Shown here piece by piece: positions 23,151-36,835 of a DNA stretch of 64,000 nt; positions within the stretch are counted from its first letter, which is position 1; each line of letters opens with the position of its first letter. The notes below the pieces were generated by a model. That model saw only the letters and a program-made list of their open reading frames with translations, was not told the origin of the DNA and searched no databases. The stretch is from NCBI RefSeq assembly GCF_046630445.1, contig NC_092342.1:81332001-81396000 (forward strand), written 5' to 3'. Source of the stretch: Rutidosis leptorrhynchoides (taxonomy: Eukaryota; Streptophyta; Magnoliopsida; Asterales; Asteraceae). The position numbers and the translations under genes are program-made.

Positions 23151-23403
23151 AATATTTTCACCATTAACAGTTTGTACAAAAGAATTTTTAATTACAATCT
23201 TTATGAAAACATATATACATATATATTTTCTTCAGATGTAATCATGGATTTAATGAGTCAATATGATATTAAACTCATTTGATTTACCGTTAGAACAAGA
23301 ATATATAATCTCTAAAACACTAGAGATTACATAATCGCCATGTCGAACGAAGATAACTGATGTAGAAAGTCATGTAGCACGATGTTTATGCTCGAGGTAT
23401 AGA

Positions 23404-23985
23404 TTATGATGTTGAGGCGTGTGATGTTGAAACTTGGGTTGTTGGTGGTACTTTTGGTGCTGGTGATGTTGCTGAAGCTGGTAAGTTTTTTTTTTTTTTT
23501 TGCACTATATTCTCCAAATTGATTACTCGAGCGCGAAGCTCGTTGACTTCTTTCATTATTTCGGGATGATTGTCGATCGGAATGAGCGGATGAATAAGAT
23601 TTAGAATTGTGGATAGAATATAATCATGACGAGCTACCCTGGAAATGAGGCTGAAAATGGTGTTTCGGATAGGTTCGCCGTTAAGTGCTTCAGATTCTTC
23701 ACCAAGAGGGAAATGTGATGGATGAAAGGGATCGCCTTCTTCTTGTCTCCAATGATCAAGTAGGCTACGAACCCATCCCCAATTCATCTAGAATTGGTGA
23801 TGACTGATTTGTTGATCCATTTCGGTTATACTGCTTTCGGAGCTCAAGTGTGTTTCCATGTCGGAGTAGCTGTCGGAATCCGAGGAACTTGAACTAGTGA
23901 CGAGTTCTATTTCGTACTTTCGAATAAAGGATTTTTCGATATGAAATGATTTTTGAATAATGGATGATATTCTAACTACATACAA
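23404..23985 (-). pseudogene. Extra ORF between PBS and gag position of element C, broken by one stop
   Basis: One minus-strand frame runs from about 23985 to 23404. The first plausible ATG is 23859, and a TAG at 23788-23790 interrupts it before a 127-codon stretch. The N-terminal part is Ser-rich and acidic (SSSSSDSDSYSDMETHLSSE). The main part has NWGWVRSLLDHWRQEEGDPF, a Leu/Ile-rich helix region, a short coiled coil (IMKEVNELRARVINLENIVQ), a Lys run from a poly-A tract, and a Pro/Ser/Thr tail. It resembles neither the F-box ORF of A nor a gag. It occupies the same slot. The function is unknown. Confidence 0.55.
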
Positions 23986-24321
23986 TATCTATATATATAG
24001 TACTAAAGATTTCGTAGACTACGGAGGAATTTGCGGGATATGTCAGGCAAAATTTACGGTAATAGATACGCTAAGATATGAATTAGCAGATATGCTAAAA
24101 TATGAATTTTGTCTATACACTATTCATGCAATCAATGCAGTAAGATGTGTCTAGACTAAGAATGATAAGCAAATGATTCCCTAAGAATGATAAGCAGGTA
24201 ATTTTCGACACAAAATGATAAATAAACTTTTAACATGCAGACACGGTCGAAGTCCAGACTCACTAATGCATCTAAGCAACTATCAGTTAGACACACTAAT
24301 GCAAGACCTGGTTCGCTAAGA
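23986..24321 (-). other. Leader of element C
   Basis: Non-coding leader between PBS and extra ORF. From 24321 leftwards it matches the leader of element A (the gcattagtgagtctggacttcgaccgtgt block at 24270-24240 versus 5800-5830), showing that A and C share leader ancestry although their downstream ORFs differ. Confidence 0.6.
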
Positions 24322-24339
24322 CCACTGCTCTGATACCAA
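24322..24339 (-). other. Primer binding site of element C (tRNA-iMet)
   Basis: On the minus strand ttggtatcagagcagtgg, a good match to the complement of initiator tRNA-Met 3' end, one base after the LTR end tgacatttca. Confidence 0.88.
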
Positions 24340-24340
24340 C

Positions 24341-25697
<1,357 letters not shown>

Positions 25698-26164
25698 TGA
25701 TAGTGCTCTAAATGAACATATATTTAGTATCAATATCCTTCCAATATGTAAAGCTTTTAGTTGTAATTGTTCTATTTTTATGTAATATTCGTTTAAATAA
25801 ATAAGTACGAAGACAAAAGAAGAAAATGACGATTTGAAGACGCAAATGACCAAAAAGCTCAAATGTACAAGATATAATTCAAGTGGTTCCCTTTATTGAT
25901 AAGAAACGTCTAAAAATGACAAGAGTACAAGCCACGGAATGCAAAGTACAAGATATTAAATCGTACGAAAGGATGTTCGAAAATCCGGAACCGAGACATA
26001 AACCGAGCATCAACGCGCGAGTCAACGGACCTAAAATTACAAGTCAACTATGCACATGAATATAATATAATATATATATAATTATATAAAATTATATATA
26101 TTATATATTTATATTTAAATGTGTCGGCAAAGCTAGCAAACAAATCAATATGAGCTGGATCAGG

Positions 26165-26215
26165 AGGCCATGCGATCGCATGGCCTGGAAGCTTATTTTC
26201 CATGCGATCGCATGG
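26165..26215. repeat. Pair of perfect GCGATCGC-centred palindromes
   Basis: A 22-bp perfect palindrome at 26165-26186 and a 16-bp one, ccatgcgatcgcatgg, at 26200-26215. They lie 23-73 bases upstream of the TATA box in the U3 part of the LTR. Comparable pairs occur in element E. Confidence 0.8.
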
Positions 26216-26237
26216 CAGTAAAAATGTGGCCAAGTCC

Positions 26238-26245
26238 TATAAATA
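26238..26245 (+). promoter_or_regulatory. TATA box of element D LTR promoter
   Basis: tataaata within cctataaatagc, followed about 30 bases later by a C/T-rich, likely transcription start region (acacacctcaattttc). Position and context fit a Pol II LTR promoter. Equivalent ctataaaagg boxes occur in E and F. Confidence 0.7.
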
Positions 26246-27352
26246 GCACAGAATTCAGTCGAGTACTACACACCTCAATTTTCTTTCTTCCTCTGTAAAG
26301 AATTATATATATTTATATTTATAATATAAAGTTTAAATTAAGTTTAATAATAATTGGGTTAATGTAAGAAATGTTTTAAGGTTTTGTAAGACGGAACTCT
26401 GTCCATGTAACGCTACGCGATAAATAATCACTGTAAGCTATGTTCTTCCGTTTTAAATTAATGTATCGTAACTAAGTTATTATTATGCTTATTTGAGCCG
26501 AAGAAATTGTGATGTTGGGCTAAATATTAAGATGAGGTTATTGGATTTTGTACTATAATTCGGGTTTGGACAAAAGACCGACACTTGTGAACATTGGACT
26601 ATTGACTATTAATAGGTAGGGGGTATTGTCTAATTGAATGACAACTCATTGGAACCTGTCGAACCTATCTTCAAATTAGTTAATCTAATAATTATTAAAT
26701 TGATTACGAATGTCCTATTTAGTGACGTTTATACGACATCGTTTACAATCATTTAATTAATCAATTGGATTGGGTAATTGATTATTCATTTTGGCCAAGT
26801 GAATAAATTAATATATCATGGACTAATTAAAACAGGGGTGGATTACATACAAGGATAATTGATATAATTTTTAACAAAGTAATAAAACCTTGAATTACAC
26901 GCAGTCGATAACCTGATGTAATTATTAACAAAGTATAAAAAACTTGTTACAGTCTAAATCCCTAATTAGTTGGAATATTTGACATCCGGAATAAGGTTAA
27001 TTTGACGAGCATTTTATAATTATGATCGATGAACTATTATGGACAAAAACCAGATAGGTAACAAATAAACCAGGACAAAGGACAATTAACTCTGGTAACA
27101 ACTAATTAAAATCAAAACATCAAACATCATGATTACGGAAGTTTAAATAAGCATAATACTTTTATTTCATATTTCATCGTACCTTTATTTACTGTCATTT
27201 TAATTACTGCAATTTAATTTATCGCAATTTAAATTCTGTCATTTATATTATCATCATTTATCTTTACGCTTTATTTAAAATCGATAAACCGGTCATTAAA
27301 AGATAAAACCCCATTTTATAATAATAATAATAATAATAATACTACTATATTA

Positions 27353-27426
<74 letters not shown>

Positions 27427-27654
27427 AATATAATTGTTTAAAAATATAGTGTACGCAATAAGCCGTCTCCCTGTGGAACGAACCGGACTTACTAAAAACT
27501 ACACTACTCTACGATTAGGTACACTACCTATATTGTTGTAGCAAGGTTTAGGTATATCCCATCTATATAAATAAAAAAAACTTGTGTAAATTGTATCGTA
27601 TTTCGTAATAAAAATATAAGTATTTCGTATACACCGCTGCACACATCAAGTTTT

Positions 27655-27672
27655 TGGAATCGCTGCCGGGGA
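27655..27672 (+). other. Primer binding site of element D (tRNA-Asp type, mutated)
   Basis: tggaatcgctgccgggga, compared with the intact tggcgccgctgccgggga of element F; two to three bases have decayed. Athila-type elements commonly use tRNA-Asp. Confidence 0.7.
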
Positions 27673-27780
27673 GGCGAAAGCGAAACGCTATATTTTAAAA
27701 AAAAAAGATTTTTATTAAGTTTTAAACTATTTTTGTAAAAATATATGTTTATAAGTTTTAAATATTAAAAACAAAAATAT

Positions 27781-27850
<70 letters not shown>

Positions 27851-28960
27851 TGTTCAAATAAAAAGAAAATATATTTTATATAAAGTATAAAAGTATTTTT
27901 GTTAAGTTCTTAAAAAATTTAATTCTAAATATTACTTATATTTTAATTTTGTAAAAATTATAAATTAAATACATAAAAAAACGATTTGAACCTGCATTTT
28001 TTTTTTGCCTGCATCTAATTTGAATCTGCAGCACATGCGATCACATGAGATGTAGGGTTAAACCCATTCGACCGCATGGAAAAGTCTGGCACGCCCAAAC
28101 CTCGTACAACAATTAATGACGGTTAAGTTTTAACTTAATTATTATTATTGTTTAACCTAATTAGGGTTTAATTAATTAATTAGTTTTTAATTTTAGTTTT
28201 AGTTTATAATTAGTAATATTAAGTTTTAAAATTATTATTAATTATATAAATTACTACTTTTATAAAATAATATTTTTATAAAATTTGTATTTTTATCATT
28301 CTAGTTATAAATTATATATTTTTAACGTTTAATTCGTAATTTGTATATTTATCGTTCGTAATTAGTTTTAAACTTAGTTTTTGACGTAGTTATTTTATAT
28401 TTCTAGATTTTTATGCTTTGCCATAAAATTCCTTAAGTGCTTTTTCTTTAAATTAAGATTTAGGCGCTTTAGGTTTTTACGACGCCGCTTATCGCTTTAA
28501 TATTTAATAGATTTTAGTGCTTATTAAGTTATTGCCGTTTTGGATATAGAATTCCTTTTAAGCTTTAATTCCTTTAGACACAACTTTTAATATTTAGTTT
28601 TTAGACTTTTAAGTTTTGACGCTTTACTTTCTTATTATTATTTTTCGACGTTTGTTTTTTGACTCTTATTTCTCGACGCGCTTTTTCTTTCTCATTTATA
28701 CGCTCTAGTTTTTAGGACATAGAATTTTCTTTATTTTCTTTAAATTTCGACGAAAAATTATTTTAAGCGGTTAAATTGATAGACATCCAAATTTTCTGCT
28801 TCGTAGTAATAGTTGGATTTGTTAGTGGCTGAGTTGTGGATTTTCCGACTTAAAGGATCCTGGCTCCCTGCTGCATCTTTTGGCTATTCGAAACGTGGGC
28901 AAAAGCAGAAAAGTCTATTAATTTGATAACTTATATAATTTCTAATAGGATATTCAGTGA
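27673..28960 (+). other. Long leader of element D
   Basis: About 1.3 kb of AT-rich non-coding sequence including an (AT)n tract at 27784-27848, decayed CGATCG palindromes at about 28030-28080 and, at 28765-28960, a block shared with the leaders of E and F (gatagacatccaaattttctg, cgaaacgtgggcaaaa). That block ends at the gag ATG. It is a candidate packaging or translation signal. Confidence 0.6.
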
Positions 28961-30047
28961 ATGCACCGAGCAAAACGTTCACCACCTTTCATACGTTCAC
29001 CACCTGTAACTCGATCAAGACATCTAGCCAATATTGTCGCCGTTGATTTTTCTTTACAATCATCATCAAATCAAACAAGTACTCCAATTCAAATTTTTGA
29101 TAATCCATCTTTTGAACCTGAATTCACAATTAAGAACCCGTAGGATATTCAAGGACAATTCCAAGATCCTAAAACACTAATCATTCCTCCTGAACTACAA
29201 ACCGTTAAATCAGAATCCTCTAGTGATTCGTTCAACAAATTCAAAAATGGAAGTAACGGAACCTCTAAGTATGGAAGACCGAATGAGAGCCACACGCACT
29301 GGTCAAGGTCACGCCATTATTAAGCCAGACATTAATGCGCCATATTATGAAATCAAAGGATAAATCCTACACATGGTAACTAATCAATGCCAATATAGTG
29401 GTACGCCAAAAGAAGATCTAAACGAACATCTTCGAACCTTTAATAGGATCTGTACTATATTCAAAATCAGAGAAGTTGAAGATGAACAGATCTATCTCAT
29501 GTTGTTTCCCTGAACTTTAAAGGGAGAAGCCAAAGATTGGTTAGAATCGTTACCTGAAGGGGCGATTGATACATGGGATGTTTTAGTTGAGAAATTTCTT
29601 AAAAGTTTCTTTTCGGCATCTAAAGCCGTGAGACTTCAAGGAGAAATTATTACGTTCACGCAAAAGCTAAATGAAACATTATATGAGGCGTGGACAAGAT
29701 TCGGGAAGTTGTTAAGTGGATGTCCTCAGCACGGTTTAGACACTTATCAAATAGTACAAATATTCTACCAAGGTGTCGACGTTGCTGCACAAAAAGACTT
29801 CGACACAGCAGCTGGTGGTTCCATTATGAAGAAAACCGCAACTGAAGCTCACAAGATCATTGATAACACAGCCTCCCACTCTCATGAGTGACATCAGGAA
29901 AAAGATATTTTTCGTTCATCTAAAGCGGCTAGATCCGATTCTAGCCATGACTTTGATTCCGTTTCCGCAAAAATAGATGCTTTCGAAAGACGAATGGAAA
30001 AGATGACTAAAGATATTCACGCAATACGATTTAGTTGTGAGCAATAC
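28961..30047 (+). pseudogene. Element D gag, 5' part (broken)
   Basis: Athila-type gag starting at ATG 28961 (MHRAKRSPPFIRSPPVTRSR). It is interrupted by a TAG near 29142, a frameshift and small deletion near 29230-29255, and stops near 29360, 29513 and 29889. The capsid region is readable: HMVTNQCQYSGTP, AKDWLESLPEGAIDTWD, ETLYEAWTRFGKLLSGCPQH. It is closely related to the intact gag of element F. It stops just before the zinc knuckle (CEQ) at the G insertion and resumes at 61838. Confidence 0.9.
30043..30047 (+). repeat. Left target-site duplication of element G
   Basis: aatac here against aatgc at 61838-61842; one substitution. The intact gag of element F has aatgc at the equivalent site, so the left copy has mutated. 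Confidence 0.8.
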
Positions 30048-30288
30048 TGATAAGTCAGATCATGTTGAGATTGAGAGAAATGATAAGATAGAATGAGATT
30101 CGGTATGTAGGAAGGAGACTCGGTATGAGAGAGAATCGTTAAAATTACATTCCACAGCTTCTAGAACTCAGTTACAATCCAATGGCTATCTAATTAGAAC
30201 TACTTAGGTTCCTTATATAGCCCTCTTCTAAGGAACCTTCATTTAAGCTTAATTCACATTAACACTATACAACTTCGGGGTCCTAACA
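30048..30288 (-). repeat. 3' LTR of element G
   Basis: 241 bp, tgataagtcag...tcctaaca on the plus strand, matching the two joined pieces 53771-53890 and 61717-61837. On the minus strand a TATA-like tatataa lies at 30219-30213. It contains gattcggta/gactcggta motifs that recur in the element's other non-coding parts. Confidence 0.92.
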
Positions 30289-30300
30289 ATCTCCCCCTTA
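30289..30300 (-). other. 3' polypurine tract of element G
   Basis: Minus strand taagggggagat directly before the LTR start tgttagga. Related AGGGGGAG tracts lie upstream at 41778-41786 and 45625-45844. Confidence 0.85.
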
Positions 30301-30428
30301 GTGATAAATGTGAACTTTACAATATAATCCTATCGTGAAATCTTGAGAGGTCCAAACGTTAGTTTCCATCGTGAGCCATCTGGTTTTGAAACTTCTACTT
30401 GATTTTCTGAAATTTTCTTAGAAGTTTT

Positions 30429-31157
30429 CTAGACTCCCCACGCTTTCCTTGGATCTCCCTCATGTAATGGATATTCATCCATTTCCTTGAAATATCTTCT
30501 CTTTCTCTGGCCAAGAAGAATCTCAAACTGTCTTGTACGGATTCGGAGCTTTAAACGATCTCTGATATGCTTTATAAATTCCCCAAGACCCATTTTTGTA
30601 TCAAAGTCATCAACCTTGCTTTGACGAATTTTAAGATACTTCAATGCAGCCTTAAGTGTTCCATCTGAATATTTGTTTAGCTTTTCAGTACGAATGAACA
30701 CCTTTTCTTTTTGAGAATTTACAAATACAAATCCTTCGGGTTCGAATTGCATTTGAAACATCCTCATATCCTTTAGTCCCTCCGTAAATTGATTCGGACA
30801 CGTTATTCGAATCTTTTTCCTATTTACTTCGAGACCTATTTGAAAATATTCACGTCTCATGAGTTCAATTGTCTCCATCATGTATCTTTTCACATATTCC
30901 AAAGCTTGAGCCTTAGCAAAAGGTCGAATGGTGATGATACTGAGGTAGTTGTAGATGTGAATGATGTCAAGCATATCAAGATTTTGAAAATCTGCTTCTG
31001 TGAACTTGTACTCTTTCTCATCTTCTCTAATAATGTGGAACTGACTGATGACGTCTTTCTTTTCACTTATCTCTACTCTGACTCGAGCAATATTCAACAC
31101 TTCTGAAATACGATATTTTCTTTGAAGCCACAAATCATCTTCATCTTTGTTGATATG
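30429..31157 (-). pseudogene. Element G envelope-position ORF, 3' end
   Basis: An open minus-strand frame of about 240 codons ending in TAG at 30429. It continues in frame from 40986 onward once element F and one atatg repeat are removed. Content is helical and basic: YKFTEADFQNLDMLDIIHIY, EYVKRYMMETIELMRREYFQ, YSDGTLKAALKYL. Resemblance from memory is to a domain often annotated downstream of pol in daisy-family copia elements. No transmembrane segment is evident, so calling it envelope would be by position only. The function is unknown. Confidence 0.65.
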
Positions 31158-33005
31158 TGATGATGTAGCGTGAGGGTACGAAATATACTATTATTTTTAA
31201 TACAAAATACGTTACAAATTACACAAGTTATTTATTTATTTATAGAGTGGAATATACCTAAACCTTGCTACAACACTATAGGCAGTGTACCTAATCGTAG
31301 AGTAGTGTAGTTTTTAGTAAGTCCGGTTCGTTCTACAGGGAGCTGGTGATACTTACTATATTTTTAATAACTATATTTATACAAAATATATATAATTATA
31401 TAAGTAGTAATATATTATAAAAGGGGGGTTTTACCGTTTAATGACCGGTTTGTCGATTCTATATTTTAAGCGCAAAGATAAATGACGATAATTAAAGTGC
31501 GTAAAATAATGACAATAAATAAAATGACAGTAAATAAAATTGCGAGTAATAAAATGACAGTAAATAAAGATACGATGAGAAATACAATAAAAGAATTATG
31601 CTTATTTAAACTTCCGTAATCATGATGTTTAACGTTTTGATTTTAATTAATTGTTACTCGGGTTAATTGTCCTTTGTCATGGTTTATTTGATACCTATCT
31701 GGTTTTTGTCCATAATAGTCCATCGGTCATAAATATAAAGTGCGAGTGTCCTCGTCAAATTACCCTTATACCCGAAGTCAAATATTCCAACTAATTAAGG
31801 ATTTAAACTGTGACGCAGTTATCACTTCTGTCAACAATTACACCAGTTATCACTGTATGTAATCCACCCCTGTTTTGATTAGATATGAATATTAATTTAC
31901 CCACTTGATCAGTTTGAATAATCAATTACCCAACCCGAATAATTAATTAAATGATTATAATAGGACAACGTCACTAAATAGGACAACCATAATCATTATT
32001 AATTATTAGGTTAATTAATTTGAAGATAGGTTCGACAGACTCCAATGAGTTGTCACTCAATTAGACAATACCCCCATCTATTAATAGTCAATAGTCCAAT
32101 TTCCACAAGTGTCGGTCTTTTGGCCAAACCTTAATTATGGTACAAAGTTCAATAACCCCGTCTTAATATTTTAGCCCAACATCACGATTACTTCGGCTCA
32201 AATAAGCATAATAATAACTTAGTTACGAGACATTAATGTAAAAAGGTTGAACATAACTTACAATGATTAAAAATAGCGTAGCGTTACACGGACAGAATTT
32301 CGACTTACATACTCAAACGATCTCTATCATAAATCTTATTATTATCATAATTTAAACTTAAAATTAAGATTATTGTTATATCTTATTAAGTTAACATTAT
32401 GATAGAGATATAGAATATAGATATTGATAATTGATATTGATAATAGATAGATGGATCGATAGAAATATAGAAAGATAGATTTTTGATAGAAAAGGGTATA
32501 TTATATCGATCGAATTACATAGCCTTTTATAGGCAAATTAGAATTGAAATTTTCATTTACGACCCCTGAACTATGCTCAATTAACAACTTTTTATTATTT
32601 AATATTATTCTTATTATGAATTATTTAAATATTATATTTTATTCTTGTGCATAGTTGACTCGTAATTTTTACACCGTTGCGTCGAGCGTTGAGAGTTGAC
32701 TCATGTCCCGGTTTCGGATTTTCGAACGTCCTTGCGTACAATTTAATATCTTGTACTTTGCGTTTTGTAACTTGTACTCTTGTCATTTTTAGACGTTCTT
32801 CATCAATAATTTGAACCTTTTTAATTGTATCTTGTACTTTTTAGCTTTTTGGACCTTTTTGTCTTCAAATCGTCGTTTTCGCCTTTTGTCTTCGCACTTA
32901 TTTAAAATAAACGAATATTACTTGAAAATGGAACAATTGCAACTAAAATCTTGTCTTTCTTGGGGGATAACGCTATGAAATATATGTTCCTTTTTAGCCT
33001 TATCA
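31158..33005 (-). repeat. 3' LTR of element F
   Basis: 1848 bp, tgatgatgtagcg to cttatca on the plus strand. Nearly identical to 39137-40985. A minus-strand TATA box, tataaaa in gcctataaaaggc, lies at 32531-32525. Confidence 0.95.
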
Positions 33006-35467
<2,462 letters not shown>

Positions 35468-36835
35468 TTAGGTAGCCGTGGTGTCAAAATTATGATTAAC
35501 TTCATCGTTAATTTCTCTTGGTCCATAATCAACTTGCATATCCGTGACTTTTTCTTTAAGCCATTGGTCGGATTCCTGTATAATATCCACAATTTCAACT
35601 AGTTTCTCCTTTTCTTTAGGTGATAGATTGGATACTAACCAGTTACATAACTTAAAGTTCCCCTTGGTTCTAGCATCGCGAATCCGTTTAATAAGTTTCT
35701 TCATTGAACTATTAATAACGGGATCATTTAATTTCGTATCAACAACGGGGTTCTTTGTTATCATGTCATCATTAGGTGTTACTTCATTTTCCCCACACTT
35801 AGGCGTTTCATTATTGCTAAGTATTACCGTTGGAATTGGTAAAAGCACATGGTTCTTACCAGTTGTTTTTACTGGTTCAACGGTTTTGGCTGGTGGAGAT
35901 TTAGTCTTTCGAATCATAAAGGTGATCGATTTGTCACCACTACTAAGTGTCATTCTTCCATTTCCTACATCAAATAACGCCTTGGTGGACGCTAAGAATG
36001 GCCGACCTAAAATTAGAGGAATGTTTGGGTCCTCTTCTATGTCAATGACAATAAATTCGACTAGAAAGGTTAAATTGCCTACTTGAACGGGTAGGTTGTC
36101 AGCAATTCCAACTGGGTGCTTAATGGTTTGATCAAAGAGTCGAACACTCATATCCGTTGGACTTAACTTACCTACTCCTAATCTCTTATATAATGAAAGA
36201 GGCATAACACTTACACATGCACCTAAATCTGCTAGTGCATCATACATGACACAATCACTAAGTAGACAAGGAACAATAAATTCACCCGGATCACCTATCC
36301 TAGGAGGAGGTTTTGGTGGAACTGTCTTCACCGGGTTTACTTCTACGGCTTTTGTTTCTTGTACTTTCTTATTCTTTTTCTTCTTCTTTCCAGAGGTATC
36401 ACAAACTTTATTACCTATTACTTGCTCATACTCAACTCCTTTTCTTGGAAACGGGATGGGTGGTCTGTATGGTGCCACCACTGGCTTTACATACTCGGGT
36501 GGTGGTGGTGGTGGTGTAACTTCTTCATTGTTACTCACATCTAAAATCTTCCCATCTTCTGGTGCTGGTTTTTCAGAATTTGTTGAGACCATATTAACAT
36601 TCTCATTCCGAGGATTTACTTCAGTATTACTCGGTAGCTTTCCTTGTTCCCTCTCACTCATCATGCTAGCAAGAGTACCTACATGTTTTTCTAGATTCAA
36701 AATGGAAGCTTGTTGAGTTCTTAATGACTGATCAAACCTCTCATTCGTTTGAGTTTGAGTTTCAATAAATTGTGTTTGAGATTCAACTAGCTTAAATACC
36801 ACTTCTTCCAGATTTGACTTTTTCTCTTCGGTTTG
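35468..36835 (-). CDS. Element F protease region, downstream of the nonsense codon
   Basis: This frame continues directly from gag after the TAA at 36838-36836; first internal ATG is 36802 (444 codons). It has a Gln/Thr-rich coiled region, a Pro-rich linker (TPPPPPPEYVKPVV), a Lys-rich patch (GKKKKKNKK), then a retropepsin-like domain with DALADLGACVSVMPLS near residues 190-205. DLG in place of DSG/DTG is usual in Athila elements. Flap/closing motif NIPLILGRPFLAS follows. A conserved C-terminal block (KKLIKRIRDARTKGNFKLC) precedes the stop. In an autonomous relative RT would follow in frame; here the ORF ends and TAA overlaps the ctaagtgtgggg motif. Confidence 0.85.
   Translation of the reverse strand, partial: QTEEKKSNLEEVVFKLVESQTQFIETQTQTNERFDQSLRTQQASILNLEKHVGTLASMMSEREQGKLPSNTEVNPRNENVNMVSTNSEKPAPEDGKILDVSNNEEVTPPPPPPEYVKPVVAPYRPPIPFPRKGVEYEQVIGNKVCDTSGKKKKKNKKVQETKAVEVNPVKTVPPKPPPRIGDPGEFIVPCLLSDCVMYDALADLGACVSVMPLSLYKRLGVGKLSPTDMSVRLFDQTIKHPVGIADNLPVQVGNLTFLVEFIVIDIEEDPNIPLILGRPFLASTKALFDVGNGRMTLSSGDKSITFMIRKTKSPPAKTVEPVKTTGKNHVLLPIPTVILSNNETPKCGENEVTPNDDMITKNPVVDTKLNDPVINSSMKKLIKRIRDARTKGNFKLCNWLVSNLSPKEKEKLVEIVDIIQESDQWLKEKVTDMQVDYGPREINDEVNHNFDTTAT

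Larger units (their letters stand above)
25698..27649 (+). repeat. 5' LTR of element D
   Basis: It starts tgatagtgctctaaatg and ends cacacatca before the PBS. It is related to the LTRs of E and F, read in the opposite direction. It holds a palindrome pair at 26165-26215, a TATA box at 26238 and an (AT)n tract at 27358-27420. The region after the TATA box (26260 on) would include the RNA start and R/U5. Confidence 0.85.

Noticed and set aside
23960..24154. 64-codon plus-strand ORF with a CGICQAKF-like Cys pair
   Set aside because: It looks zinc-finger-like for a few residues but has no second half, and it lies antisense in the leader of element C.
36246..36716. 156-codon ORF opposite the F protease, and its equivalent at 62224-62691 opposite D
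   Set aside because: Both are antisense shadows of the conserved protease ORF. The Gly-rich part mirrors the Pro-rich linker.
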